25,903 nucleotides of DNA from positions 1 through 25,903 of the forward strand of contig JAZUIK010000012.1 in the NCBI GenBank assembly GCA_045642205.1, in the 5' to 3' direction. The translations under genes were made by a program, and so were the position numbers. This stretch comes from RUG760 sp045642205 (lineage in GTDB: Bacteria > Bacillota > Clostridia > Lachnospirales > Bianqueaceae). This document shows positions 7,313-15,093 of the stretch, one piece after another (position 1 is the stretch's first letter; every line of letters starts with the position of its first letter). The notes beneath the pieces were generated by a model. That model searched no databases. It saw nothing but the letters and a program-made list of their open reading frames with translations, and had not been told where the DNA came from.

Positions 7313-10243
7313 ATGAAGATCAGTCTGAAAAAGAAAAAGGCACCGATCAGGATGCCCTGGGATTCATTAGCGATGGAATCGGCGTGGAAGACCGCCAGAG
7401 TCGCTTACAGACCGGCATCCTACGCGGAGATGATGGAGCGCTGCATCCGAAGGGATATGGAGGTATCCACCGTCCTTGGCAGTGAGACCAGAGTGGATAT
7501 ATTGCTTCCCTTAGGTGAGTCCTTGGAGGGATTAACAAGCCTGATGGAACAGATCGGCTCCACTAACGTCCGTTACCAGATGATGTTTCTGGATGACAAG
7601 ATCAAAAATGAAGAAGTCCTTGGCTATGTAGAGGATTATTGCCAGGAACACGAGAGCTCCCGTGTGATCCATAACGAGAGAAAGATCGGCGTGGTCAGTT
7701 CACTGAATCGAGGACTGGTCATCTCCAGAGCAGACTATGTGGTCCTTCTGGGAGCGGAGGTTACGCTGCCGGATATGTGGTTGGAGAGACTGGTCATGCC
7801 CATGATCAAAGATCCCACCGTATCCAGTGTCACTCCCTTTACGAACCATGGCCTCATCGCCGGTTTCCCTGTTCCTTCCCGCCGCAATCGTCTCTTTGAT
7901 GATGAGCCGGTAGAGAAGGTGGATGAGATCTTTGGACAGGTCCGTTCCCTTTACACGACGATCCCTTATGGCGTCGGTTTCTGTATGGCCATGAACCGTG
8001 AGGTCATCCATAAGATCGGTATTTTGGATCAGCAGAATTATAAGGCACTGGATGGTGCGGATATCGATTGGGCCTTAAGAGCTGCCAGAGCGGGTTACCG
8101 CAATGTCATGGCAGAGAATCTCTACGTAAAGAACGATCGCTTCAGCGCTGAGATGCTGGAGGGAGAGAGAATGCTGAGCCGCAAGCAGGAAAAGATCCTG
8201 ATGAAGCAGGCTCCGGAATATAAAAAGGTCATCGAAGCCTATGAGGCGGAGGATCCCCTTTCCGAGATCCGTGCCTATGCTTTTTCCAAGCTGGTAGGCA
8301 GACGCTCCGAAAGACGCAGGATCATCTTCCATATGGAGGGTGAAGTTTCGGCGGATAACTATATGCGCCGCTATATCGATGACAAGTTAAGTGAAAATGA
8401 ATCGGTCCTGACAGTGCAGTACAACAGGGAAATGGACTGCTACTTCGGAACATTGGAATATGATCATTATCGTGTTTCTTTCCAGTTCGATGATCTGAGT
8501 GAGGTCATGGAGCTGGGAGAACATATGGAAAGCCGAAGGATCATTCTGGGAAGGCTGACAGGATTTCCTCAGATCGGAGAAATGCTAAAGACAGTCAGAC
8601 GTTATGCAGACGATCAGGGCTCTCGACTGGTCCTGATGCTGCTGGATTACTTTACTCTCTGCCCTCAGGGAAAACTGCTGAATGCAAAGAATCAGATCTG
8701 TCAGCTGACGGAAGAGAGCCAGGAGGTCTGCAGACTGAAGGGAACTGTCTCCGAAAACAGTGGTTTCACGACCCTGGCGGAGTGGCGTAAGATGTGGCGT
8801 GATTTCCTTAGGGATGTCCAGGAGGTCCTGTATTATTCGGACAGTCTCTTAAGCAGCCTGGAGCGTTCTTTTGGGGTGATCGAAAAATCCCATAAGATGG
8901 TGAAGCCGGATTCTCAGCTCCGCCCTGTCAACAGAGTGCGCAAGAGAGACGAAGATCTGAATATCTGGATCCCGGGTCCTCTGAACAGAGAAACAGGTCT
9001 GGACTATGTGAAAGCCATCGTCAAGCAGGCGGAAAGAGAAAAGGCAAAGATCCATTTCTATGTCCGTGGAACTATGCCCGTTAAGTCTCTGGGAAGATTG
9101 GTCACCAACGTGTCCAGAGAAGAGGACTCGCTGGTCCCCGCTTTCTTGCTCCGCTATGATATCGATGCCTGCCTGATCCCGGATGCGGGACCGGATGCTA
9201 TCGGTATGAGAGCAAAGAGAGTCACAGAGCTGGAGATCCCGGCTATGACCCGCAACGTGGGTGAGACAGCCCATGTCATGAGCCGATATAAGAAGGGAAA
9301 GATCCTCAGCGAGAATCCCGCTCAGGCGCTCGAGGAGATCATCGAGTTTGCGGAATCCTGGGTTCCTAAGCGTTCTTCCAGAAAAGAAAAGATCCTCTTC
9401 ATTACTACAGAGGAGATCTCGAACGGTGCTGTCATCGGTATGGAAGAGTGGCTCTGGATCCATGGTATCCGGACCATCCGTTCCACAGTGGATTCCATGA
9501 TCCTGCATGCGCGATCTGAGTGCCATACGGCTATCGTAGACGGCTGTCATTTCTCCAGAAGACTCAAAATGGTCTTGGAGGATAGGTTAAGAAACGGCAC
9601 CAAGATCTGGTATCTGCAGAGCCGTTCCCAGATCATCGATGAAGAGAGTATCCGTGCCATTGAGCCTTACTGTGAAGGCTTTCTGGTGGAGGAAAAACGG
9701 ACGGCGGATCAGATCCGGATGTTCACGGAGAATAAACCCATCCATGTGATCCATCGCCGAAAAGCCTTATCAGAAAAGATGCTCTCTGATGTGGTCATGA
9801 AGGCACAAAGGGGCAGGGACAGACTCCATCTGTATGCAGGAAGCGGCAGCAAAGGACGTCCCCAGGATGCTTTTGTTATCGGATGGATGCATGACGGAGG
9901 CAAGACTTCCAAGTTCACCCAGGAAGACTGTATGAAGGTGGTCCGTGCGGTGGAGAAGGTCATGCACGATCATGTGAATATGCGTTTTCTGGTATCGGAA
10001 AAGATCATGCTGGACCGAGATCAGCTGCAGCTTAGAGAACGTATGCTGCCCATCAGAGACGAGAGTAAAAAAGATCGCTGGCTTCTTTTGTCCCAGTGTG
10101 ATGTGGTCATCAAGCCCCTCTTTGGAGACAATGAACCTTCCTCCGGCAGTGAGGAGATGGCAGCGGTCGCCGGTATTCCCGTGATCAAAGCATCCCCTGA
10201 AGAGATCCCTGGAAAACTCATGGAGATCATGGGGACTTTGTAA
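7313..10243 (+). CDS. Large three-module glycosyltransferase-like protein
   Basis: This is a 976-residue soluble protein with no signal peptide or membrane helix visible. Residues about 60–275 resemble a GT2 (GT-A) domain, with a D-D pair in the M-M-F-L-D-D strand, N-E-R-K-I-G-V-V and a W-A-L-R-A-A-R-A-G-Y block near its end. The usual DxD site reads L-G-A-E (146–149). Residues about 330–690 look like a GT-B pair: a D-Y-F-T-L-C-P segment near 444, an I-P-G-P-L-N-R-E-T-G strand-loop near 551, and a degenerate donor site after P-D-A-G-P-D. Residues about 692–976 look like another GT-B half (F-V-I-G-W-M-H-D near 853, E-E-M-A-A-V-A-G-I-P-V-I near the end). The start lies 4 nt after the U32 stop with no clear ribosome binding site, suggesting coupling. 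The substrate is unknown, and the domain calls are by eye. Confidence 0.8.
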   Translation: MKISLKKKKAPIRMPWDSLAMESAWKTARVAYRPASYAEMMERCIRRDMEVSTVLGSETRVDILLPLGESLEGLTSLMEQIGSTNVRYQMMFLDDKIKNEEVLGYVEDYCQEHESSRVIHNERKIGVVSSLNRGLVISRADYVVLLGAEVTLPDMWLERLVMPMIKDPTVSSVTPFTNHGLIAGFPVPSRRNRLFDDEPVEKVDEIFGQVRSLYTTIPYGVGFCMAMNREVIHKIGILDQQNYKALDGADIDWALRAARAGYRNVMAENLYVKNDRFSAEMLEGERMLSRKQEKILMKQAPEYKKVIEAYEAEDPLSEIRAYAFSKLVGRRSERRRIIFHMEGEVSADNYMRRYIDDKLSENESVLTVQYNREMDCYFGTLEYDHYRVSFQFDDLSEVMELGEHMESRRIILGRLTGFPQIGEMLKTVRRYADDQGSRLVLMLLDYFTLCPQGKLLNAKNQICQLTEESQEVCRLKGTVSENSGFTTLAEWRKMWRDFLRDVQEVLYYSDSLLSSLERSFGVIEKSHKMVKPDSQLRPVNRVRKRDEDLNIWIPGPLNRETGLDYVKAIVKQAEREKAKIHFYVRGTMPVKSLGRLVTNVSREEDSLVPAFLLRYDIDACLIPDAGPDAIGMRAKRVTELEIPAMTRNVGETAHVMSRYKKGKILSENPAQALEEIIEFAESWVPKRSSRKEKILFITTEEISNGAVIGMEEWLWIHGIRTIRSTVDSMILHARSECHTAIVDGCHFSRRLKMVLEDRLRNGTKIWYLQSRSQIIDEESIRAIEPYCEGFLVEEKRTADQIRMFTENKPIHVIHRRKALSEKMLSDVVMKAQRGRDRLHLYAGSGSKGRPQDAFVIGWMHDGGKTSKFTQEDCMKVVRAVEKVMHDHVNMRFLVSEKIMLDRDQLQLRERMLPIRDESKKDRWLLLSQCDVVIKPLFGDNEPSSGSEEMAAVAGIPVIKASPEEIPGKLMEIMGTL

Positions 10244-10277
10244 TGATAAGAGAATCAAGGCGGCAACTTTCAAAGGG

Positions 10278-10306
10278 TTGATTTCGCATTCAAAGGTTTC
10301 TATAAT
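10278..10306 (+). promoter_or_regulatory. Sigma-A-type promoter for the oxidoreductase/peptidoglycan salvage block
   Basis: TTGATT (10278–10283) and consensus TATAAT (10301–10306) are 17 bp apart, 34 bp before the ATG at 10340, which has GAGGT in front. It may drive the genes from 10340 to 15993. Confidence 0.75.
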
Positions 10307-10339
10307 GAAAACATCCTGTATGGAAACGAGGTACTATAA

Positions 10340-11404
10340 ATGAAATATGCATTGATCGGCTGCGGACGTGTGGCACCGAATCATGTAACCGCTGCTAAAG
10401 CAAATGGCCTGGAATTCATCGCCCTGTGTGATGTGGACTATGAAGCAGCATTAAAATTCAGAGAAGACAATGGTCTGGATGAATCTGTAAAGATCTATAC
10501 GGACTGTGAAGAGATGTTTCAGAAGGAGGCATTGGATCTGGTAGCCATTGCTACCATCAGCGGTGAGCATGCCAAGATCGCCAGAGCAGCCATCGCCCAT
10601 AAGATCCATGTCATCATCGAGAAACCTATTGCGCTTTCTATCCAGGATGCCAATGCCATCATCGAAGAGGCAAAGGAGCAGGGAGTTCTGGTATGTACCA
10701 ATCATCAGAACCGTTTTAATCCTGCGATCCGTGCGATCCATGATGCGATCGCTGAAGGCAGAATGGGTAAAGTACTGTATGGTTCCGCTGCCATCAGATG
10801 GTTCCGTGGTGAGTCCTACTATCAGCAGGCTCCCTGGAGAGGAACCTGGGCACAGGATGGCGGTGCACTGATGAACCAGTGTATCCATGATATCGATCTG
10901 CTCATCTGGATGATGGGTGATCAGCCCACGGAAGTCTTTGGCTTTACCACCAACCAGATGCATCCCTATATCGAAGGCGAGGACCTTGGTCTGGCTGTTG
11001 TCAAGTTTGCCGATGGCAAGTTCGGTAAGATCGAAGGAACTACCAGCGTCTATCCCTATGGTCTGGAGGAGACTCTGACCGTAATGGGTGAGATCGGTAC
11101 AGTCCGTGCCGGCGGCATGAGCCTGAACCACATCGATGTATGGAATGTAAAGGGCGAAGAAGATCGACTGGATGAGCTGCAGAAGCAGTGCAATGAAGAT
11201 CCTGAAAATGTCTACGGAAACGGTCATACACCTTTGTACAGAGATATGATCCGTGCCATCAACGAAGGCGGAAGACCTCTGGTCGATGGCGAAGCAGGTA
11301 GACGTGCTCTGGAGGTCATCTTAGCGATCTACAAGGCTTCCCGTACCGGTGAAGTCGTCAAGCTGCCCCTGACAGATGCCAGCACTCTGGATGAAGTAAA
11401 ATAA
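10340..11404 (+). CDS. Gfo/Idh/MocA family NAD(P)-dependent oxidoreductase
   Basis: The protein has 354 residues. The N-terminal Rossmann fold shows A-L-I-G-C-G-R-V-A (4–12), an acidic residue after the second strand (C-D-V-D) for the ribose, and the family E-K-P motif at 94–96 that includes the catalytic lysine. The C-terminal domain carries the G-G-A-L-M-N-Q-C-I-H-D-I-D-L-L block, with the usual D-x3-H-type histidine. The family oxidises or reduces sugars, inositols and sugar-nucleotide derivatives, and exact substrates cannot be read from motifs. The overall shape recalls WlbA/WbpB-type UDP-sugar dehydrogenases, but this is weak. It has its own promoter and lies upstream of pepV and the namZ–murK–murQ cassette, so an amino-sugar or lactyl-sugar substrate is an open hypothesis. 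Confidence 0.88.
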   Translation: MKYALIGCGRVAPNHVTAAKANGLEFIALCDVDYEAALKFREDNGLDESVKIYTDCEEMFQKEALDLVAIATISGEHAKIARAAIAHKIHVIIEKPIALSIQDANAIIEEAKEQGVLVCTNHQNRFNPAIRAIHDAIAEGRMGKVLYGSAAIRWFRGESYYQQAPWRGTWAQDGGALMNQCIHDIDLLIWMMGDQPTEVFGFTTNQMHPYIEGEDLGLAVVKFADGKFGKIEGTTSVYPYGLEETLTVMGEIGTVRAGGMSLNHIDVWNVKGEEDRLDELQKQCNEDPENVYGNGHTPLYRDMIRAINEGGRPLVDGEAGRRALEVILAIYKASRTGEVVKLPLTDASTLDEVK

Positions 11405-11412
11405 AAGAAAGA

Positions 11413-11442
11413 AAAGGACTGTCTGAAAAGAAACAGTCCTTT
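11413..11442 (+). terminator. Hairpin between the oxidoreductase and pepV (weak terminator or attenuator)
   Basis: AAAGGACTGT (11413–11422) pairs perfectly with ACAGTCCTTT (11433–11442) across a 10-nt A-rich loop. The 3' arm ends in TTT followed by GTG, so the U-tract is short. It lies 16 bp before the pepV ATG, close to its GGAGAG ribosome binding site. Partial termination or mRNA processing seems more likely than full termination, as no pepV promoter is visible. Confidence 0.5.
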
Positions 11443-11458
11443 GTGAACGGAGAGAAAT

Positions 11459-12874
11459 ATGAATTACAAAGAACAGATCAAAAAGTATTTTGATGCTCAG
11501 TGGTTTGAGATGATGCGCGATATCGCCAGAATCTGTGCCATCAACAGTGAAAGAACCGCTCCCCTGGAGGGAATGCCCTATGGTGAAGGTCCTTATCAGG
11601 CATTGATGGAGTTTAAGGCTATGGCAGAGGAGAAGGGCTTTGAGGGTGTTGTCTACGATAACGTCGTTGCTTCCTTCGACCTGAACGACAAGGAGCGTCA
11701 GCTGGATATGCTGGCTCATCTGGACGTTGTTCCTGCAGGTGAAGGCTGGACCGTAACCGATCCTTTTGAGGTCAAGATCAAGGAAGGCCGTATCTATGGC
11801 CGCGGTACCGCAGATGATAAGGGCCCCGCTGTGGTCGCACTGTGGGCAATGCAGTGTGTCCGTGATCTGGGAATCGAAATGAAGAAGAATGTTCGTCTGG
11901 TGGTTGGTACCGACGAAGAGTGCGGAAGCTCCGATCTGCCCCATTACTATGGCAAGGTAGAAGAAGCTCCCATGACCTTCTCTCCGGACGCAGAATATCC
12001 TGTTATCAATATCGAAAAGGGTAGCTATGGCCCTGAGTTTTCTGCTGAGTGGGAGGAGAGCACCGCACTTCCCCGCGTTACCTCCATCAAGGGCAGCTTG
12101 AAGAAGAACGTACTTCCCGGAAAGTCCTGGGCTACTGTCGAAGGCCTGACCAAGGACGAGATGGCTCCCATTGCTGCCAAGGTTACCGAGACTACCAAGG
12201 TCAATTTCGAGATGGAAGAGGCTGAGGGTGCTGTCAACATTACCGCTATCGGTTATGGCGCTCACGCTGCTTCTCCCGAGACCGGTATCAATGCACTGAC
12301 CGGACTGATCCAGCTTCTGTGTGAACTGCCTCTGGCAAAGTGCGAGGCTGTCGATAAACTGAATTCTCTGAAGAAACTCCTTCCCCACGGAGACAGTGCC
12401 GGTAAGGCCATCGGAGTGGCTATGAGCGACAAAGAGAGCGGCGCTCTGACTCTGACCTTCAGTATGATGAACTTTACCAAGACCGGTTTCACCGGCCAGT
12501 TCGACTCTCGCTGCCCCATCTGCTCCAATGAGGAGAATGTTAAGAAGGTTGTTGAGGCTGCTTTTGCTGCTGAGGGTATCAAGACCCAGGATCAGAAGAT
12601 GAATGAGCCTCATCATGTTCCCGCTGACTCCGAGTTCGTTAAGGAACTTCTGAAGGTCTACGAGGACTACACCGGACTGAAGGGCGAGCCCATCGCCATC
12701 GGCGGCGGCACCTATGTCCATCATCTGAAGAATGGTGTAGCTTTCGGATGTGCTATGCCCGGAACCGACAACAAGATGCACGGTGCCGATGAGTCTGCTG
12801 TCATCGAGGAACTGATCCTCAGTGCAGAGATGTTTGCTCAGATCATTATTGATCTTTGCGCAAACGAGGCATAA
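11459..12874 (+). CDS. pepV: M20 family dipeptidase, PepV/Sapep type
   Basis: This is a 471-residue di-zinc or di-manganese peptidase. The metal-site signatures are all visible: A-H-L-D-V-V-P (His-87, Asp-89), G-R-G-T-A-D-D-K-G-P (Asp-119/120), T-D-E-E-C-G-S-S-D (Glu-153 general base, Glu-154 ligand), the P-D-A-E-Y-P block typical of PepV, and a C-terminal G-G-T-Y-V-H-H. Length and lack of a signal peptide fit the cytoplasmic PepV/Sapep group, which hydrolyses dipeptides, including those with D-residues in some members. GGAGAG precedes the ATG. Being placed before a MurNAc salvage cassette, it could digest the peptide part of imported muropeptides; this is inference. Confidence 0.92.
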   Translation: MNYKEQIKKYFDAQWFEMMRDIARICAINSERTAPLEGMPYGEGPYQALMEFKAMAEEKGFEGVVYDNVVASFDLNDKERQLDMLAHLDVVPAGEGWTVTDPFEVKIKEGRIYGRGTADDKGPAVVALWAMQCVRDLGIEMKKNVRLVVGTDEECGSSDLPHYYGKVEEAPMTFSPDAEYPVINIEKGSYGPEFSAEWEESTALPRVTSIKGSLKKNVLPGKSWATVEGLTKDEMAPIAAKVTETTKVNFEMEEAEGAVNITAIGYGAHAASPETGINALTGLIQLLCELPLAKCEAVDKLNSLKKLLPHGDSAGKAIGVAMSDKESGALTLTFSMMNFTKTGFTGQFDSRCPICSNEENVKKVVEAAFAAEGIKTQDQKMNEPHHVPADSEFVKELLKVYEDYTGLKGEPIAIGGGTYVHHLKNGVAFGCAMPGTDNKMHGADESAVIEELILSAEMFAQIIIDLCANEA

Positions 12875-12944
12875 CATTTCCTGAAGTCAAAATATTTCAC
12901 CCTCGTTCTATGACGAATGGGGCATGACATTTCCTGGAGTCAAA
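12866..12944 (+). repeat. Imperfect 26-bp direct repeat between pepV and namZ
   Basis: Positions 12866–12891 and 12919–12944 match at 23 of 26 bases, with a period of 53 bp. The shared core is ACATTTCCTG-A/G-AGTCAAA. The first copy covers the last pepV codons, and the second ends inside the namZ ribosome binding site (AAAGGAG). It may be a local duplication or a paired binding site. No promoter boxes of good quality are seen within it. Confidence 0.6.
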
Positions 12945-12954
12945 GGAGAAATTT

Positions 12955-14094
12955 ATGGTAAGACTTGGTATCGATCGAATCGGAGAATTCGCTTCTCTCT
13001 TAAAGGGAAAGAAGATCGGACTGATCACCAACTATTCCGGAGTCAACAGTGCTCTGGTGGATGATATGACCGCATTCAAGGAGGCAGGCTACAATGTCGT
13101 ACGTCTCTTTACTCCCGAGCATGGACTCTATGGTGCCATGGACGGAGCCGCTGTAGGCAACAGTACCCATCCCGTATATGGTACGGAGATCGTCTCTCTC
13201 TATGGAGACAGAAAGAAACCCCAGAGTGAAGACTTAAAGGGCATCGATCTTCTGGTATATGATATCCAGGATGTAGGACTTCGTTATTACACCTATATCT
13301 ATACGCTGGCCTACTGCATGCAGGCTGCGGCTGAGAACAAGATCGCATTTCTGGTACTGGACCGTCCGGATCCCTTAGGAGGCATGGTAGCCGGAAACCG
13401 TATGGATCCCAAGTATGACTGTTTCGTCGGTGCCCACAAGCTGGCACTGCGCTATGGTCTGACCGCGGCTGAAGTCGGTTACTACTTTAAGCAGTATTTT
13501 AAACTGGATATGGAATATATGGTGATCCCCATGCAGGGATACCGCAAAGATATGAAGTGGCCTGAGACAGGTCAGTTCTGGAATCTGCCTTCTCCCTCCA
13601 TCCATACCTTTAATTCCATCCTCTGCTATGTGGGCGGCTGCTTCTTTGAAGCTACCAACGTTTCCGAAGGACGTGGAACCGCAGAGCCCTTCCAGATCTA
13701 TGGAGCTCCCTTCATGGATATGGATAAGCTGGTCAAGGAACTGAGAAACCGTATCCAGGATGAGAACCTGGCTATGCGTGCCAGAGCCTTTACTCCTTTC
13801 TGGTCCAAGCATCAGGGACAGACCTGTTTTGGCGTTGAGTTTATTCCCTTGAACAGTGATCTGGACTTTTTGAAGCCTTCTCTGATCGCCATGAAGACCA
13901 TGCTGGAAATGTATCCCAATGATTTTGAGTTCCGTTCTTATGCGGATGTATCCAGATTGACTTCCCTTTCCGGAGATCTTACGGCCGATCAGTATCTGAA
14001 GGGTGAGATGACCATCGATGAACTGATGGATAAGTGGGCACAGCAGGCACTGGAATTCGAGAAGGAGACGGAGGTCTGCCGTATCTATGGATAA
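12955..14094 (+). CDS. namZ: Exo-beta-N-acetylmuramidase NamZ (DUF1343), apparently cytoplasmic
   Basis: NamZ (Bacillus YbbC) removes terminal MurNAc from the non-reducing end of peptidoglycan fragments. This 379-residue protein follows the DUF1343 pattern: K-I-G-L-I-T-N-Y-S-G (20–29), F-T-P-E-H-G-L-Y-G with the conserved Glu-His, Y-D-I-Q-D-V-G-L-R-Y-Y-T-Y, L-D-R-P-D-P-L-G-G, and F-E-A-T-N-V-S-E-G-R-G-T. Bacillus NamZ is secreted, but this protein begins directly with the enzyme domain and shows no signal peptide or lipobox. A cytoplasmic role on imported disaccharides or muropeptides is therefore inferred. AAAGGAG lies before the ATG. It overlaps murK by 8 nt and is followed by murQ, and these neighbours strongly support the assignment. 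No nagZ or amiE is seen nearby. Confidence 0.92.
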   Translation: MVRLGIDRIGEFASLLKGKKIGLITNYSGVNSALVDDMTAFKEAGYNVVRLFTPEHGLYGAMDGAAVGNSTHPVYGTEIVSLYGDRKKPQSEDLKGIDLLVYDIQDVGLRYYTYIYTLAYCMQAAAENKIAFLVLDRPDPLGGMVAGNRMDPKYDCFVGAHKLALRYGLTAAEVGYYFKQYFKLDMEYMVIPMQGYRKDMKWPETGQFWNLPSPSIHTFNSILCYVGGCFFEATNVSEGRGTAEPFQIYGAPFMDMDKLVKELRNRIQDENLAMRARAFTPFWSKHQGQTCFGVEFIPLNSDLDFLKPSLIAMKTMLEMYPNDFEFRSYADVSRLTSLSGDLTADQYLKGEMTIDELMDKWAQQALEFEKETEVCRIYG

Positions 14095-15031
14095 TATGGA
14101 CCTTAAGGGACTGGTCGTCGGCATGGATGCCGGCGGTACCAGTACAAAGGTAAAGATTGCTGACCTTTCCGGTAAGGTACTGGACTTTTTCGAAGGCGAA
14201 GGCATGAATATCAACAGCTTTGGTCCTGAGGGAACGAAAAAGCATCTGGAAGATATCTTAGATACGATCCGTGAGAAACTGGGATCCTTCGAGGAGATCA
14301 AAGCGATGTGCATCGGTATTGCAGGTATATCCAATCCGGACACACAGTCACTGATCAAAGAGACTATCTTGTCAGCCGGCATCACCATAGAGCCTCTGCT
14401 GGTAGGAGATCAGATCGTTGCACTGTATGGTGCTGAAGGTACCGGAGAAGGCATCGTCCTGATCGCAGGTACCGGTTCTGTATGCAGCGGACGCCGTATC
14501 GATGAAAATGGTAAAGAGATCCTTGCCCGCGCAGGCGGATGGGGACACCTCATCGATGACGAAGGATCTGCCTATGCACTGGGAAGAGATGTCTTGACAG
14601 CCGTTGTCCGTTCTCAGGATGGAAGAGGCGAGAAGACTGCCATGTGGAAAGCCGTAAAAGAACAGCTCCATGTGGAGAGCGTCCAGGATCTTATCCGCTT
14701 TGTCTATGCGAAAGAGACCGGAAAGAAGGAGATCGCTTCTCTGGCACCCATCGTTATGACGGGTATCGAAGCCGGTGAAGAGACAGCCTTTGAGATCCTG
14801 AAAAAAGCAGCTGTCCATCTGGCGGATGATGTGATCGCCGTAGCGGACCAGCTGAACATTGAAAGCGGTAAGGTCGTTCTTGCCGGCAGTGTCCTTTTGA
14901 AGAATACACTGCTTCAGACCTTCCTGAAAAAAGAACTGAAGCGTAGAAGAAACGGCATCTATATCGGAGAAGCCACCTATGATGCGGCTTATGGCGCTGT
15001 GCTGGCGGCTCTTGAGAAAGTGAACGCATAA
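14087..15031 (+). CDS. murK: BadF/BadG-type amino-sugar kinase, probable MurNAc/GlcNAc kinase MurK
   Basis: This is a 314-residue ASKHA-fold kinase. The phosphate-1 loop reads V-G-M-D-A-G-G-T-S-T-K (12–22), phosphate-2 is L-I-A-G-T-G-S-V, and the G-G-W-G-H-L-I-D-D-E-G-S block is typical of GlcNAc-kinase-like BadF proteins. Clostridium acetobutylicum MurK, of the same family and encoded with murQ, phosphorylates MurNAc and GlcNAc at O6. The same setting here, between namZ and murQ, makes MurNAc the likely substrate. The start at 14087 lies inside the namZ end, with GGAGG 12 nt upstream; an in-frame ATG at 14096 is the alternative. The product, MurNAc-6-P, is the substrate of MurQ. Sugar specificity cannot be read from the sequence. 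Confidence 0.9.
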   Translation: MDNMDLKGLVVGMDAGGTSTKVKIADLSGKVLDFFEGEGMNINSFGPEGTKKHLEDILDTIREKLGSFEEIKAMCIGIAGISNPDTQSLIKETILSAGITIEPLLVGDQIVALYGAEGTGEGIVLIAGTGSVCSGRRIDENGKEILARAGGWGHLIDDEGSAYALGRDVLTAVVRSQDGRGEKTAMWKAVKEQLHVESVQDLIRFVYAKETGKKEIASLAPIVMTGIEAGEETAFEILKKAAVHLADDVIAVADQLNIESGKVVLAGSVLLKNTLLQTFLKKELKRRRNGIYIGEATYDAAYGAVLAALEKVNA

Positions 15032-15093
15032 CAGCGCAAAATGTGCATAATAATCGGACGAAGCGTCCTGTAAGATAAAAAGGAGCGTTTACC

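Noticed and set aside
11321..12877. A 518-codon minus-strand open frame across pepV
   Set aside because: It is a shadow of pepV in the codon-bias-favoured antisense frame, with no domain recognised.
12866..12944. CRISPR-like repeat array
   Set aside because: There are only two imperfect copies, one inside a coding region, with no further units or cas genes.
15056..15068. Small GGACG/CGTCC hairpin between murK and murQ as a terminator
   Set aside because: The stem is only 5 bp with a 3-nt loop and no T-run follows; cotranscription is more likely.
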